14,911 nucleotides of DNA from Nitrospiraceae bacterium (lineage in GTDB: Bacteria > Nitrospirota_A > Leptospirillia > Leptospirillales > Leptospirillaceae): the NCBI GenBank assembly GCA_028064945.1, contig JAPTWQ010000138.1:1-14911 (forward strand). Direction: 5' to 3'. Below are positions 1 to 7,774 of the stretch, one piece after another. The translations under genes and the position numbers were made by a program. How positions within the stretch are numbered: position 1 is the stretch's first letter; every line of letters begins with the position of its first letter. The notes under the pieces are model-generated. The model saw only the letters and a program-made list of their open reading frames with translations. It was not told where the DNA came from and searched no databases.

Positions 1-1508
1 GAGCCGTACTGGAGCCTCAAGACCATCGTGATGGTCCCGAGGCCCGTCCCTCCCGTCGGGGCATGGAACTCCCGGATATTGAAGGTGCCCCGGGGAAGGT
101 AATCCTGCCGGAACTGTCCATCCTGGGGTTTCTTGTCCGAAAACATATTATCCCGGCCGGAGGAATCGAGCATCGTATTGTAGACAATCCGGGCGAGACG
201 TTCTCCTTCGTCGTGGGTCAGGGTCTGTACGGGCTTGAGCCATCCGTGGATCCTTAAAAGGATTCTCGTCCGGTCCCGTTCGATCCGAAGATGGATATCG
301 GAGGCTTTCCTGGCGATGGCGTCCCGAATGATCTCCATGATTTTCCGGGCCTCGTCTCCCTCCGCCTTGTATCCGGCGTCCTCGGACTCGGAGGGCAAGT
401 TTTCCAGACGGATTTTCCGCAGGTGCTCGTATGGCACGTACTGCGGCTTCGGAACTGGTTTGTCGCCAAAAATCTTTGGCCACAATTCCGGAACGAAATG
501 CCGACAATAATAGTTCACATGCTGGTTTGTCTTGTGTTCCCTGGACACATAGAAGCGGCCGTCCAGGAAGAGAAGAACCATTGAAGCGATATCTTCCGGT
601 GCCCGAAAATCCGGAATGGTGCCTCCGGACGGGACCGAAAGGCATTCAGTGTCTCCCTCCCTGGCGGTGATGGATTCTTTTTTTTCTTCCAAAACCTCCG
701 AAATTCCCTTTCCAGCATCGGTTGCCAGAGACCTGGAAGGGGAACCTCCCGCAGAATCCTTTATCAGGGGAGTCACTGGAGCACTTTTTTCTCCGGAAGA
801 TTTTTTGGACCTCTCCTTCTCAAGATTTTCCGCTGGTTTGGGGGCTTCCTCCTCCGTCTTGATGCTCAAAAGCCCCATCTCGCCCAAAAGATGGGAATAG
901 TCTTCCTCCTCACACTCTCGAAGCCTTTTTGTAAGAAGATCCCGGATTTTTCTGTTTGGAACATAGGAAATCCGAAACTGTCCAATTGTTCCCCTGGCCT
1001 CCATCCTCATGGAAGTTTGTCCGACAAAAAGGGCGAAGTCTGAACTCCCGCGAAGCTCTTCCGATGCTACGATCTGACCATCCTCCATGGCGACCACTTT
1101 TTTGGAAAGAGAGTCGGGGATGGGAATCCCGTCTTTTTCCGAAAAAACCTCCTCAGGAAGAGATGTCTCCGGAGACTGTTCCATGTTGGAGGGGTCTGCC
1201 AATAAATTGGAACTCGGTGAAGAAGGGCCAGGAAGATCCCTGAGCTTCGAAAGAACATTCGCAAAAACAGGTTTCTCGACCCAGAAAACCATCCTCTCCC
1301 CTCCCTTCCCGGATGTTTCCAGATACTCGGAGAATCGGGCGATGTAGTCATCGACATCCGCCCTCCCCTTGAACTCTTTCAGAGCGAAAAGCTGGCCGTT
1401 TCCCATTCCCACGAGTCCATCCAAAAGCGATGAGGGAGCCGGCAGGTCCCCGTCCGGTTCGGATACCACCTCGACCGGGAGGTGGTGAGGAAGTTCGAAA
1501 ACTTTCAC
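1..1508 (-). CDS. pilQ: PilQ-like type IV pilus secretion ATPase, 3' end outside window
   Basis: This is the N-terminal 502 residues of a GspE/PilB-superfamily ATPase, which would power assembly of the conjugative type IV pilus at the inner membrane. The superfamily N2 signature begins near residue 402 (KASDIHLRIE), followed by a strand and RIHGWLKP, and the open frame leaves the window before Walker A. The start is GTG at 1508; it overlaps the pilP stop as GTGA and has AGGAGG 6 nt upstream. The 400 residues before ASDIHL are unusually long for this family. They comprise an N-terminal segment (1-100), a second predicted folded segment (about 150-215), a charged, low-complexity linker (about 217-300) rich in Glu, Lys and Ser, and a segment at 303-370. 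The identification rests on the ASDIHL region plus position directly after pilN-pilO-pilP, the R64 order. Confidence 0.82.
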   Translation of the reverse strand, partial: MKVFELPHHLPVEVVSEPDGDLPAPSSLLDGLVGMGNGQLFALKEFKGRADVDDYIARFSEYLETSGKGGERMVFWVEKPVFANVLSKLRDLPGPSSPSSNLLADPSNMEQSPETSLPEEVFSEKDGIPIPDSLSKKVVAMEDGQIVASEELRGSSDFALFVGQTSMRMEARGTIGQFRISYVPNRKIRDLLTKRLRECEEEDYSHLLGEMGLLSIKTEEEAPKPAENLEKERSKKSSGEKSAPVTPLIKDSAGGSPSRSLATDAGKGISEVLEEKKESITAREGDTECLSVPSGGTIPDFRAPEDIASMVLLFLDGRFYVSREHKTNQHVNYYCRHFVPELWPKIFGDKPVPKPQYVPYEHLRKIRLENLPSESEDAGYKAEGDEARKIMEIIRDAIARKASDIHLRIERDRTRILLRIHGWLKPVQTLTHDEGERLARIVYNTMLDSSGRDNMFSDKKPQDGQFRQDYLPRGTFNIREFHAPTGGTGLGTITMVLRLQYG

Positions 1509-2239
1509 GGATGCCCTCCTGTCCTCTGGTACGGAGGGGGAGGAGGAGAGAATCCGGAAAACTGGGGGATCCCGCCACCCTGACGATCTCCAGACGATTC
1601 TCCATACGGATAGGTCTCTGTCGATCCGCGTTTTTGAACGGAAACTCCGGAACCGTCGATCCGGATGACGCGATTTCCATCCGGAAGTCTTTCTCCCTCC
1701 CGAACCCGGATTTTTCTTCCATCGGGCCAGGAAAGAACGGCATAGCGATTTCCGTCGATTCCCGCCGCAAGAAGAGTCATTGGAGATCCCTTTGTTCCCG
1801 TATCGAGCGTTTTTTTCGCGCTATGCCCCGAGAGCTGCTTCTGTAGTTTTTTGATGGCGATTTCCCTTTTCAGCAGGGTTTCCTGACGTTTGAGTTCGAA
1901 AAGGGAGCCCAGAGAACGATGACTGCCGTAAGTCACCGAGGAACTTTCATCGGGCCCCGGGGAGACTGTTCCCTGAGGGTGATGGAAGCCGGACCGGAGG
2001 GAGGGCCGTTCCCCCGGATTCACCCATTGTTTCTTCGTTTGGCCCGCTGAATTGACCTGTCCCGCCTGAGAAGGATCCGGAAACGGAGCCGAATTGACGC
2101 TCCCCGACAGGACTTTTCCCTGATTTTCCATAGGGGGGAGCAGACTCGCGTTTTCCGCCTGGACCGGAGCCACTCTTAACAGAAGTTCCCCTCCCAAGGC
2201 GACCATCAGAGCGGTCGTGAACCAAAATGATCGGCGCAT
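1505..2239 (-). CDS. pilP: PilP-like type IV pilus biogenesis protein
   Basis: This 244-aa protein has a clear signal peptide (MRRSFWFTTALMVALGG, cleavage near AQA at residue 28). A Pro/Ser/Gly-rich linker follows, then a short coiled coil (about 113-137, LKRQETLLKREIAIKKLQKQ), then a compact C-terminal beta domain (about 155-215). That domain carries the pattern seen in PilP-family periplasmic pilus proteins: an AVLSWPDG turn, then VREGERLPDGNRVIRIDGSGVSVQ. The tail is Pro-rich. PilP is thought to be a periplasmic link between the inner-membrane pilus machine and the secretin. The ATG has AAAGGAG 9 nt upstream. Its position between pilO and pilQ matches R64. The upstream pilO frame runs 293 nt into this gene (see findings). 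The name rests on context, topology and the C-terminal pattern. Confidence 0.75.
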   Translation of the reverse strand: MRRSFWFTTALMVALGGELLLRVAPVQAENASLLPPMENQGKVLSGSVNSAPFPDPSQAGQVNSAGQTKKQWVNPGERPSLRSGFHHPQGTVSPGPDESSSVTYGSHRSLGSLFELKRQETLLKREIAIKKLQKQLSGHSAKKTLDTGTKGSPMTLLAAGIDGNRYAVLSWPDGRKIRVREGERLPDGNRVIRIDGSGVSVQKRGSTETYPYGESSGDRQGGGIPQFSGFSPPPPPYQRTGGHP

Positions 2240-3389
2240 GTTTTAATTCTCCTTTTAAAATCCACTGCGATTTTCCGGCCCAATCAAGGGACCGGACGGA
2301 AAGGCCGTTGACCGATCCCAGGGCTGACAAAAGTCTGTCATCGGGAATATCGGGAAGGTTGACTGAAAATCCCGCGCCACTCCCTCCGGAAAACCCCGGA
2401 AGAAACGAATCACCCGCCGCTTGATAGTCGAGATTGTAATATTCCAGTACAGAGGCAAGATCTTTCTTTTCCTCCTCGAGATCAGGAAGTCTCCCGACAG
2501 GAATTTCGTCTTCCGGAACAGACAGGGAAATTCCGGTCTTGGCCCTGTTCTTTCCGACGAGTTTGACCCGGGCGGAAAGAGACCTTTCGAGATCCCGGAT
2601 CGTTCCCGATCCGGAGGATCTCTTCCACAGGATCCAGACCTTGTCCGGACGACAGGAGATGCTTTGGACCGTCCATCCGACCGCTTCCGAGGGGATCCGG
2701 TTGACCGCCGAAAGACAACCCGCGACAAAAGCTCCTACAGGTACGATGCGGGCTGGCGGGGTCACATGGATGACCACATGCCGGGAAAGAAGCGCCAAGC
2801 GGGCGGCCATCTCCTGACGATCCCGGACGATCTTCGAAACAACGACAAATCCGGCCAGAACGAGAAGGATCAAGACGGTGACCTTGATCGCCGCCCCCCT
2901 CCCCTCGCTTACCGAATGAAGCCTGGGAGGTTTAACTCCACTTGTCCGGATGGAATCTTCGAAGGCAGATGTTTTGCCACCAGAAGCATCCCATGGAGAG
3001 GAAACATGGTCCCACTTGTGTTCTCCGACGATTCCGTCGAACCACATCCGGATTTCTTCGACACTCCCCACCACATCGTCGTAGATGATTCCGTTTAAAA
3101 TCTGGAATCCGATTGCAGGCTGTCCATCTGGAGCCAACGCAATCAGTGTGTTCGCAGGCCACCCATCCGCAACAAGCGGAGCCAGGGCAGGAAGTCCCGC
3201 CTTTACACCGTTCGCCTGATCGCAATGGCCGACCATCGGCTCGATGTCTCCGGAGGTCACATAGAGATCGTTTTTGCTGTGGCGGGTTTTCTCGATCGCC
3301 TGGGGCCTGAGCGGACGGTCGGGCGTGAGGGGCCCCCAGGAGAGGCCGACTGCATACTTTTTCTTTCCGATCCGGACGACCTGGGCCAA
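1947..3389 (-). CDS. pilO: PilO-like pilin accessory protein, with long overlap into pilP
   Basis: This 480-aa frame resembles PilO of the R64 thin pilus (pilin accessory protein, PilO family), an inner-membrane bitopic protein of the pilus platform. An N-terminal cytoplasmic domain (1-165; LSWGPLTPDRPLR, then GWPANTLIALAPDGQPAIGFQILNG split across 77-100) precedes one transmembrane helix (about 167-186) and a periplasmic part. The domain pattern ends near residue 380 (WAGKSQWILKGEL). The start is TTG at 3389, supported by GGGAGGG 6 nt upstream and only 3 nt after the pilN stop. Beyond residue about 382 the frame continues for about 98 Gly/Ser/Pro-rich residues inside pilP. That tail looks like read-through rather than a conserved domain. 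Losing one T of the GAATTAAAA stretch (plus-strand AA at 2245-2246) would create TAA immediately before the pilP ATG. Confidence 0.75.
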   Translation of the reverse strand: MAQVVRIGKKKYAVGLSWGPLTPDRPLRPQAIEKTRHSKNDLYVTSGDIEPMVGHCDQANGVKAGLPALAPLVADGWPANTLIALAPDGQPAIGFQILNGIIYDDVVGSVEEIRMWFDGIVGEHKWDHVSSPWDASGGKTSAFEDSIRTSGVKPPRLHSVSEGRGAAIKVTVLILLVLAGFVVVSKIVRDRQEMAARLALLSRHVVIHVTPPARIVPVGAFVAGCLSAVNRIPSEAVGWTVQSISCRPDKVWILWKRSSGSGTIRDLERSLSARVKLVGKNRAKTGISLSVPEDEIPVGRLPDLEEEKKDLASVLEYYNLDYQAAGDSFLPGFSGGSGAGFSVNLPDIPDDRLLSALGSVNGLSVRSLDWAGKSQWILKGELKHAPIILVHDRSDGRLGRGTSVKSGSGPGGKRESAPPYGKSGKSPVGERQFGSVSGSFSGGTGQFSGPNEETMGESGGTALPPVRLPSPSGNSLPGAR

Positions 3390-3392
3390 TGG

Positions 3393-5213
3393 TTACCCTC
3401 CCACGACCGGCGTGACCAGAATGACGATCGCATCCCGAACGATCTGGGAATTCTGACCACCGCCAAGATAGAAGTTTGACGGAGTTCCGGTACCGTTCTG
3501 CTGAAAGACCCGGCGGGTCTGCTCGTAGCCACCGATGACCGCCGTCTGTCCGGAAGTCAGTTTGACCCATTGCATGAACGATCTCTGGGACGTGTTCGGG
3601 AGCTGGATTGACCCTCCTCCGGAGGTCAGGGTCTGCATCTGGTTCAGATTGGTGTCGTCGATTGAAACGCCAAGGAGCATTTCCTTGTTGTCCAGAAGAT
3701 GGGGCACCAGGGTCATCGTGAACCCGACGGTGACGGATCCCGGGATATTTTGCGTGAAGGTGCTTTGTCCTATCCCCGCGATTCCGGCCAGATTTTCCAT
3801 CAGGTAACCAATATTCTGAACGTTCTGGACAGGAACAGCCTGGTCGTTCAAAGTCGTGACGAAGGAGCGGGTCGCCACCGATGTCTTTCCGAGAGAGGAA
3901 AGCGCATGAATGACCGCGTTCGTGGAAGAGTTTGGAAGCGTCATGGTTGTCGTAGTGATCGGACTGGCTCCCGCGAGCGAAAAGACCCCCGGCTGACCAG
4001 TCGTAAGAATCGATCCGCTCTTGGCGAGCCCGGAAAGCGCGGCCGACAGGTTAAAGCTGTTGGCGTTCTGGTCCGTCAAATTGACGTCCAGGACTTCCAC
4101 CTTGAGCCAGACATGCCGGGAGAGGGAGTTGTTCAGATCGTGGACATACTCGGCGATCTCTCCCATGATCCGGGGAGTCGTGGTGACCGTAATGGTCCCC
4201 GCCGACTGGGCGATGGAATAATTGCCCCGACCTCCCAGAATCGATTTCAGGCTCTGGGAGATTTCGCTCCAGACCGTGGAGATGGAAAAAGAGGAGACAT
4301 TCTGTCCGCTTCCCCCCATACCGCCGCCCATACCGCCACCCATCATGGAGGATCCGCCCATTCCTCCGGTCATTCCCCCGCCCATACCGCCACCCATCAT
4401 GGAGGATCCACCCATTCCTCCGGTCATTCCCCCGCCCATCATACCGGACCCTCCTCCCATGCCACCGGCAGCGCCCTGGTTCATGAGGATGCTGGAAAGC
4501 CCCGTCATACCGGCATCGGAGATGGAATTCGAGACGATATTCATGACGGGAGCGGCGTTGATCCGGAAGATTTTCGTGGTCGTGCGACCGAAAGAGACCA
4601 CATGGTCCCGGTACGTCCAGAAGAGCCCGAACCGGCTGGCCGTATAATCCAGGAGTCCTTCGAGGGAACCGTCCCAGTCCACCCGGATTTTCTTCTTGAG
4701 GAACGTTTCCCCGGAAGACGTTCCCGCTTGAAGGGAGGGAGCAGGAGGTGCTCCGGCGGGGGATGATCCTCCCATCATCGGCATTCCCATACCGCCACCC
4801 ATGCCCGAAACATTCCCCGATATCCCCATTTTCCGGGGAGTCGTCACGGTCACGAGAAGTCCCGTCGAGGTCGTGATTTCGCTGGTGATGTCGGCAATGC
4901 CGATCGGCTTTTCGGAAACCAGGAGAACGCGCTTTTCAAAAAGCGCGGGAAGATGCTTCGGACGGATATGAAGCCGAATATGCTCCGACCGCCGAATCCG
5001 CACCCGGTCCTCAGATCCCGCAAACCACGCCGAATCGCTCACCTCGAAGTCTTCCGGAGGTTTTGGCTTGGCGTCACTGAACGTTTTCAATCCCTTGTTG
5101 ATGTCCTTCGTCGCGGAAATATCGACATGTTTGTCGAAAGAACATCCCGCGCATAGAACGATCCCCGCGGAAAGAATCATTGCTCCCCATGTTTCCCATT
5201 TAACGTTTCTCAT
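3393..5213 (-). CDS. pilN: PilN-like secretin lipoprotein (outer-membrane pilus channel)
   Basis: This 606-aa secretin would form the outer-membrane ring through which the conjugative pilus passes. The signal peptide ends in LCAGC, giving a lipidated Cys at 24 (a Cys at -3 is unusual). N-terminal domains follow at about 60-130 (RSEHIRLHIRP, LVSEKPIGIADIT) and about 170-235. The C-terminal secretin core occupies roughly 430-606: ATRSFVTTLNDQAVPVQ, then a TVGFTMTLVPHLLDN strand, then SGQTAVIGGYE and a final DAIVILVTPVVGG. Two Gly/Met-rich inserts (137-168 and 249-304) separate the domains, and the second includes a 54-bp DNA repeat. The start overlaps the preceding lipoprotein by 14 nt. R64 PilN is likewise a lipoprotein secretin followed by PilO, PilP and PilQ. 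Confidence 0.88.
   Translation of the reverse strand: MRNVKWETWGAMILSAGIVLCAGCSFDKHVDISATKDINKGLKTFSDAKPKPPEDFEVSDSAWFAGSEDRVRIRRSEHIRLHIRPKHLPALFEKRVLLVSEKPIGIADITSEITTSTGLLVTVTTPRKMGISGNVSGMGGGMGMPMMGGSSPAGAPPAPSLQAGTSSGETFLKKKIRVDWDGSLEGLLDYTASRFGLFWTYRDHVVSFGRTTTKIFRINAAPVMNIVSNSISDAGMTGLSSILMNQGAAGGMGGGSGMMGGGMTGGMGGSSMMGGGMGGGMTGGMGGSSMMGGGMGGGMGGSGQNVSSFSISTVWSEISQSLKSILGGRGNYSIAQSAGTITVTTTPRIMGEIAEYVHDLNNSLSRHVWLKVEVLDVNLTDQNANSFNLSAALSGLAKSGSILTTGQPGVFSLAGASPITTTTMTLPNSSTNAVIHALSSLGKTSVATRSFVTTLNDQAVPVQNVQNIGYLMENLAGIAGIGQSTFTQNIPGSVTVGFTMTLVPHLLDNKEMLLGVSIDDTNLNQMQTLTSGGGSIQLPNTSQRSFMQWVKLTSGQTAVIGGYEQTRRVFQQNGTGTPSNFYLGGGQNSQIVRDAIVILVTPVVGG
4327..4434. repeat. 54-bp tandem repeat, two copies, within pilN
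   Basis: Positions 4327-4380 and 4381-4434 are two head-to-tail 54-bp units differing at one base (gatccg versus gatcca). Partial matches flank both sides (about 4315-4326 and 4435-4440). Each unit is 18 codons, so copy-number change would keep the secretin in frame. The encoded peptide consists of Gly, Met and Ser with a Thr (motifs GGMTGGMGGS and SMMGGGMG). Confidence 0.93.
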
Positions 5214-5850
5214 CTTTTGTCTCCCAGTCGATTCTCAAGGTTTCGGTACCGGTTTTGAGGGTCCCCCGGGAGGAATCGAAAGAGATCCTCCCACCGGAAG
5301 ATCCCGGTGTCTCCGTACGACAGTCAAACCAGCCCAATGATCGTTCTTCCAAGGAAAAAACCGGCACAATATGGGGGCCAGTACGCATGAAGAATCCCCT
5401 CACAGCCAGGATTCTGTCATCTTCCTTCCAGCGGGCGGCCATGAATGCATGTCGGGTCCGCACGAAAAACGTTCTCGAAACATAAGGAACTGCACGGTCG
5501 ATCCGGGACAGGCTGACGGAGACCCGAACCTTCCGACTGCGGGAGATGCTTCGAATATAATCCCTGATCGATCGGGCCCGACCCGCAGAGGTCCAGACAC
5601 CAAAAGCCATTCCGGAAGGGAGGACAGCCTCCCGAATTCGCCCTTCAGATCCCGCCAGGGCATGAACCGTGCGGGCGACGACCCGGATATCCGGGACAGG
5701 GACGGGCGTCCGGCACAGGAGTCCTCCGCCCTCATAGGGAAGGGACTCGAATGTTTGAGGGGACACATCCGACAAATTCAGATCCCTTTCCGGAATGCAC
5801 CCGGACAGAAGGACAGCGAGCGCCAGGAATACGGGGACGATTCTTCTCAT
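5200..5850 (-). CDS. Lipoprotein of the pilus operon, family not recognised
   Basis: This 216-aa protein has a textbook lipoprotein signal (MRRIVPVFLALAVLLSGC, lipidated Cys 18), so it is probably periplasmic and membrane-anchored. The mature part is Arg- and Ser-rich with alternating strand-like segments (RKVRVSVSLSRIDRAVPYVS, then FFVRTRHAFMAARWKEDDRI) and a C-terminal strand pair. It starts as ATGA over the preceding stop and overlaps the secretin start by 14 nt. Its position between the TcpQ/PilL-like gene and pilN is where R64 has pilM, but I see no specific PilM signature. A role as secretin pilotin or secretin-associated factor is plausible from context only. Confidence 0.72.
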   Translation of the reverse strand: MRRIVPVFLALAVLLSGCIPERDLNLSDVSPQTFESLPYEGGGLLCRTPVPVPDIRVVARTVHALAGSEGRIREAVLPSGMAFGVWTSAGRARSIRDYIRSISRSRKVRVSVSLSRIDRAVPYVSRTFFVRTRHAFMAARWKEDDRILAVRGFFMRTGPHIVPVFSLEERSLGWFDCRTETPGSSGGRISFDSSRGTLKTGTETLRIDWETKDEKR

Positions 5851-6275
5851 CGACCATCCTCAATCAGCAACACATGGTTCGAAAGATACGCGTGAACCTT
5901 CAGCCAACCTCCGGATCCGGCGTTGAAGATTTTGATGCTTCGCCGAACCGCCCCCAGAAAGCTTCTCCCGGCCGTATACCTGGCCTTGACCGGGAAGCTA
6001 TATTCCGAATGCCAGAGGACCTTCCAGCCGGAGGCCTTTCCCCAAGCCTCGAAATTCTCTTTCAGGGACTCTCCCGGGACCAGGACGAAGGTTGCGAGCG
6101 AATGGTTCTCCTTATTGACCGGAGACTCTCCATTCGAAGGAGCTTTTTGAGTCTCCTGGGGAGCGGAACAATTATCCGAAAGCGGATCCCCGCAGAAGTA
6201 AGCTTGTGCCGAAGGTTCAAAGGCCATGAGAAGAACAAATACCCCCATAGCCACAGTAAGTTTTAATCGTTTCAT
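5847..6275 (-). CDS. TcpQ/PilL C-terminal-domain-like periplasmic pilus protein
   Basis: This 142-aa protein has a signal peptide (MKRLKLTVAMGVFVLLMAF, cleavage after AQA at 25). A short linker with two cysteines (C28, C36; a possible disulfide) precedes a domain at 64-140 with the TcpQ/PilL C-terminal pattern. The pattern is LVPGESLKENFEAWGKASGW, then KVLWHSEYSFPV, a conserved F.GAVR segment, and a final LKVHAYLSNHVLLI. Such domains partner secretins in the Tcp and R64 pili. Full-length PilL is longer, so this is a minimal version. It overlaps both neighbours by ATGA, which fits translational coupling ahead of the pilus genes. Confidence 0.7.
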   Translation of the reverse strand: MKRLKLTVAMGVFVLLMAFEPSAQAYFCGDPLSDNCSAPQETQKAPSNGESPVNKENHSLATFVLVPGESLKENFEAWGKASGWKVLWHSEYSFPVKARYTAGRSFLGAVRRSIKIFNAGSGGWLKVHAYLSNHVLLIEDGR

Positions 6276-6730
6276 TTGAATAACTCCCCAATCAGTTTTT
6301 TCGGATCAGATAAACTCTTTTCGAGGCGGGATTCCTGTTGTTTTTCGGTACCGGATTCCAAGGGGAAAGCGACATTCCCCGAAATGATCTCGTGCCCGGA
6401 AAGAACCGTCTTTCGCACCCAACTGGTTCGGTCATCTCCTGTCCAAAGGGAGTGATATTTGTCGAGAATGAGCACATAGTCCGGATCGTCCGCCAGAATT
6501 TCGATCTGTATCGAGAGAATCTGTGCATCGGATTCCGGGGGGCCGGATTCCAGAAGGCGACCGCTCAGAAATCCTACGAGGAGACATCTCCTCAGGTGAT
6601 CCTGCCGGACCTCTCTTCGGCGAATGGAATAAGACTCCCAAAAGCGTTTGTCCATCTCGATTCCCATGTGGCAGAAGAGGCGGATTCGAATCCGTTTCGC
6701 CCTCCCGGTAGGAGTGGACGGGCGCCCCAT
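6272..6730 (-). CDS. ParR-like (StbB-type) putative DNA-binding segregation adaptor
   Basis: This 152-aa protein is encoded directly after the ParM-like ATPase with a TGATG overlap. ATG 6730 is preferred over the adjacent upstream TTG 6733 for that reason. The N-terminus (residues 1-60) fits a ribbon-helix-helix domain: a basic arm (GRPSTPTGRAKR), a beta strand (RIRIRLF), then helices rich in Arg (DKRFWESYSIRRREVRQDHL). A middle alpha/beta segment and a short charged C-terminal tail (LEKSLSDPKKLIGELFK) follow. In known parMRC systems ParR binds centromere repeats through such a domain and caps ParM filaments through its C-terminal tail. Here the assignment is from position, size and architecture, not from recognised sequence identity. 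No obvious parC repeat array is adjacent. Confidence 0.55.
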   Translation of the reverse strand: MGRPSTPTGRAKRIRIRLFCHMGIEMDKRFWESYSIRRREVRQDHLRRCLLVGFLSGRLLESGPPESDAQILSIQIEILADDPDYVLILDKYHSLWTGDDRTSWVRKTVLSGHEIISGNVAFPLESGTEKQQESRLEKSLSDPKKLIGELFK

Positions 6731-7761
6731 CAACTCTTCCCCCCGGAAAGAGACAGAGCTTTCAAAATGCCACGGGCGTTGGCAAATTCCGGATTTTCGG
6801 GAATGATCGCATTTGGAAATGTCTGTGAAAGCCCCCGGAACACGAGTGTTCCTCCTCCGACGAAAAGGACTGCGTCGAGGCTCGGGAGGGTCTCTTCGAA
6901 TACAGATCGGATCTGATTGGCAAGTCGGGATTCTATTTCCCTAATCGCATCATCCCGCTCCTTCTGAACATCCTCATCATTTCCGTGGAGCCGAATCTTG
7001 CCGGTTTTCAAAGCTCTGTCCAACAAGCTGTCCTGGATCTCGTCGAGATCGTGGAGACTCTGGATTCGGCGCTTGAGAAGAGCCCGAACATCCAGCACCC
7101 CGGTTTCGCAGGTTGCCAGGTGTCGATGGTCGGCTCGAAGCGGAGGAAGAATCACCGAAATGTCCGTCGTCTGCCCTCCGATATCGACCACCCCGACCGG
7201 TCCCACCTGAGTCTCAATCGAGATACCGTCGGAGAGCCAGTCAATGACAGCCGCCAACCCTTGGGCGAAGACCTCGTGCCGAACGATCCGAACACTCTCT
7301 CCTCCATCGAGCCGCCGGACCGGACTGGCGAAGCTCTCAATCTTCCGGGAGATCCTGCCCATGTTTTTCTTTTCGTCCCTGAAATACCGGTTTAGGGGAA
7401 GTCCCGACCCTATCCGGAGGGGTTTTCCAGCGAGTCCGGCCGAAATCAGGGCGTGGTGGGCGAGAACCCGCGCCAGCGGGGACAGGTTGTAATCGGAAAA
7501 CCGGGTGGTATCCCCGAATACTCCCGGATCCACCGTGAAGCGAAGTCCATCGGTTTCATAGCCTCCAACCGCTCCGGCACTGTCGAAAGAGCCGATGCCG
7601 TACGACCCCTGCCGGGCGCTGGAAGGAATGGAGAGGGTCCGGATCGCCCCGATCTGGTCGTACCAGGCCACCTTGACGGCGGCGTATCCATCGTCGATTC
7701 CCACATCGATAGTTTCCGGTTCGGAGTTGTCCGCCGTGGCGGAAAGGAATTTTTCAGACAT
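6730..7761 (-). CDS. parM: ParM/StbA-type actin-like plasmid segregation ATPase
   Basis: This 343-aa actin-fold ATPase carries the three family signatures. Phosphate-1 is at 18-30 (IDVGIDDGYAAVK), phosphate-2 at 191-204 (VVDIGGQTTDISVI), and the adenosine loop at 299-308 (LFVGGGTLVF) is followed by PENPEFANARG, typical of ParM/StbA proteins. ParM polymerises with ATP and pushes sister plasmids apart; its partner ParR links it to the centromere. The length matches ParM. It starts 13 nt after the icmT stop with GAGAGGG upstream, and its stop overlaps the next gene as TGATG. Its place between the secretion and pilus genes is unusual. An alternative is an actin-like protein serving the transfer apparatus itself. 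Confidence 0.8.
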   Translation of the reverse strand: MSEKFLSATADNSEPETIDVGIDDGYAAVKVAWYDQIGAIRTLSIPSSARQGSYGIGSFDSAGAVGGYETDGLRFTVDPGVFGDTTRFSDYNLSPLARVLAHHALISAGLAGKPLRIGSGLPLNRYFRDEKKNMGRISRKIESFASPVRRLDGGESVRIVRHEVFAQGLAAVIDWLSDGISIETQVGPVGVVDIGGQTTDISVILPPLRADHRHLATCETGVLDVRALLKRRIQSLHDLDEIQDSLLDRALKTGKIRLHGNDEDVQKERDDAIREIESRLANQIRSVFEETLPSLDAVLFVGGGTLVFRGLSQTFPNAIIPENPEFANARGILKALSLSGGKS

Positions 7762-7774
7762 AGAGTCCCTCTCT

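Noticed and set aside
4321..4440. Repeated DNA considered as a CRISPR array
   Set aside because: Two directly abutting coding units with no spacers; it encodes an in-frame Gly/Met tract.
3699..4766. Plus-strand open frame of 355 codons rich in His, Ser and Arg
   Set aside because: It lies wholly antisense to the pilN secretin and its repeats mirror the Gly/Met repeat; no family pattern or ribosome-binding site.
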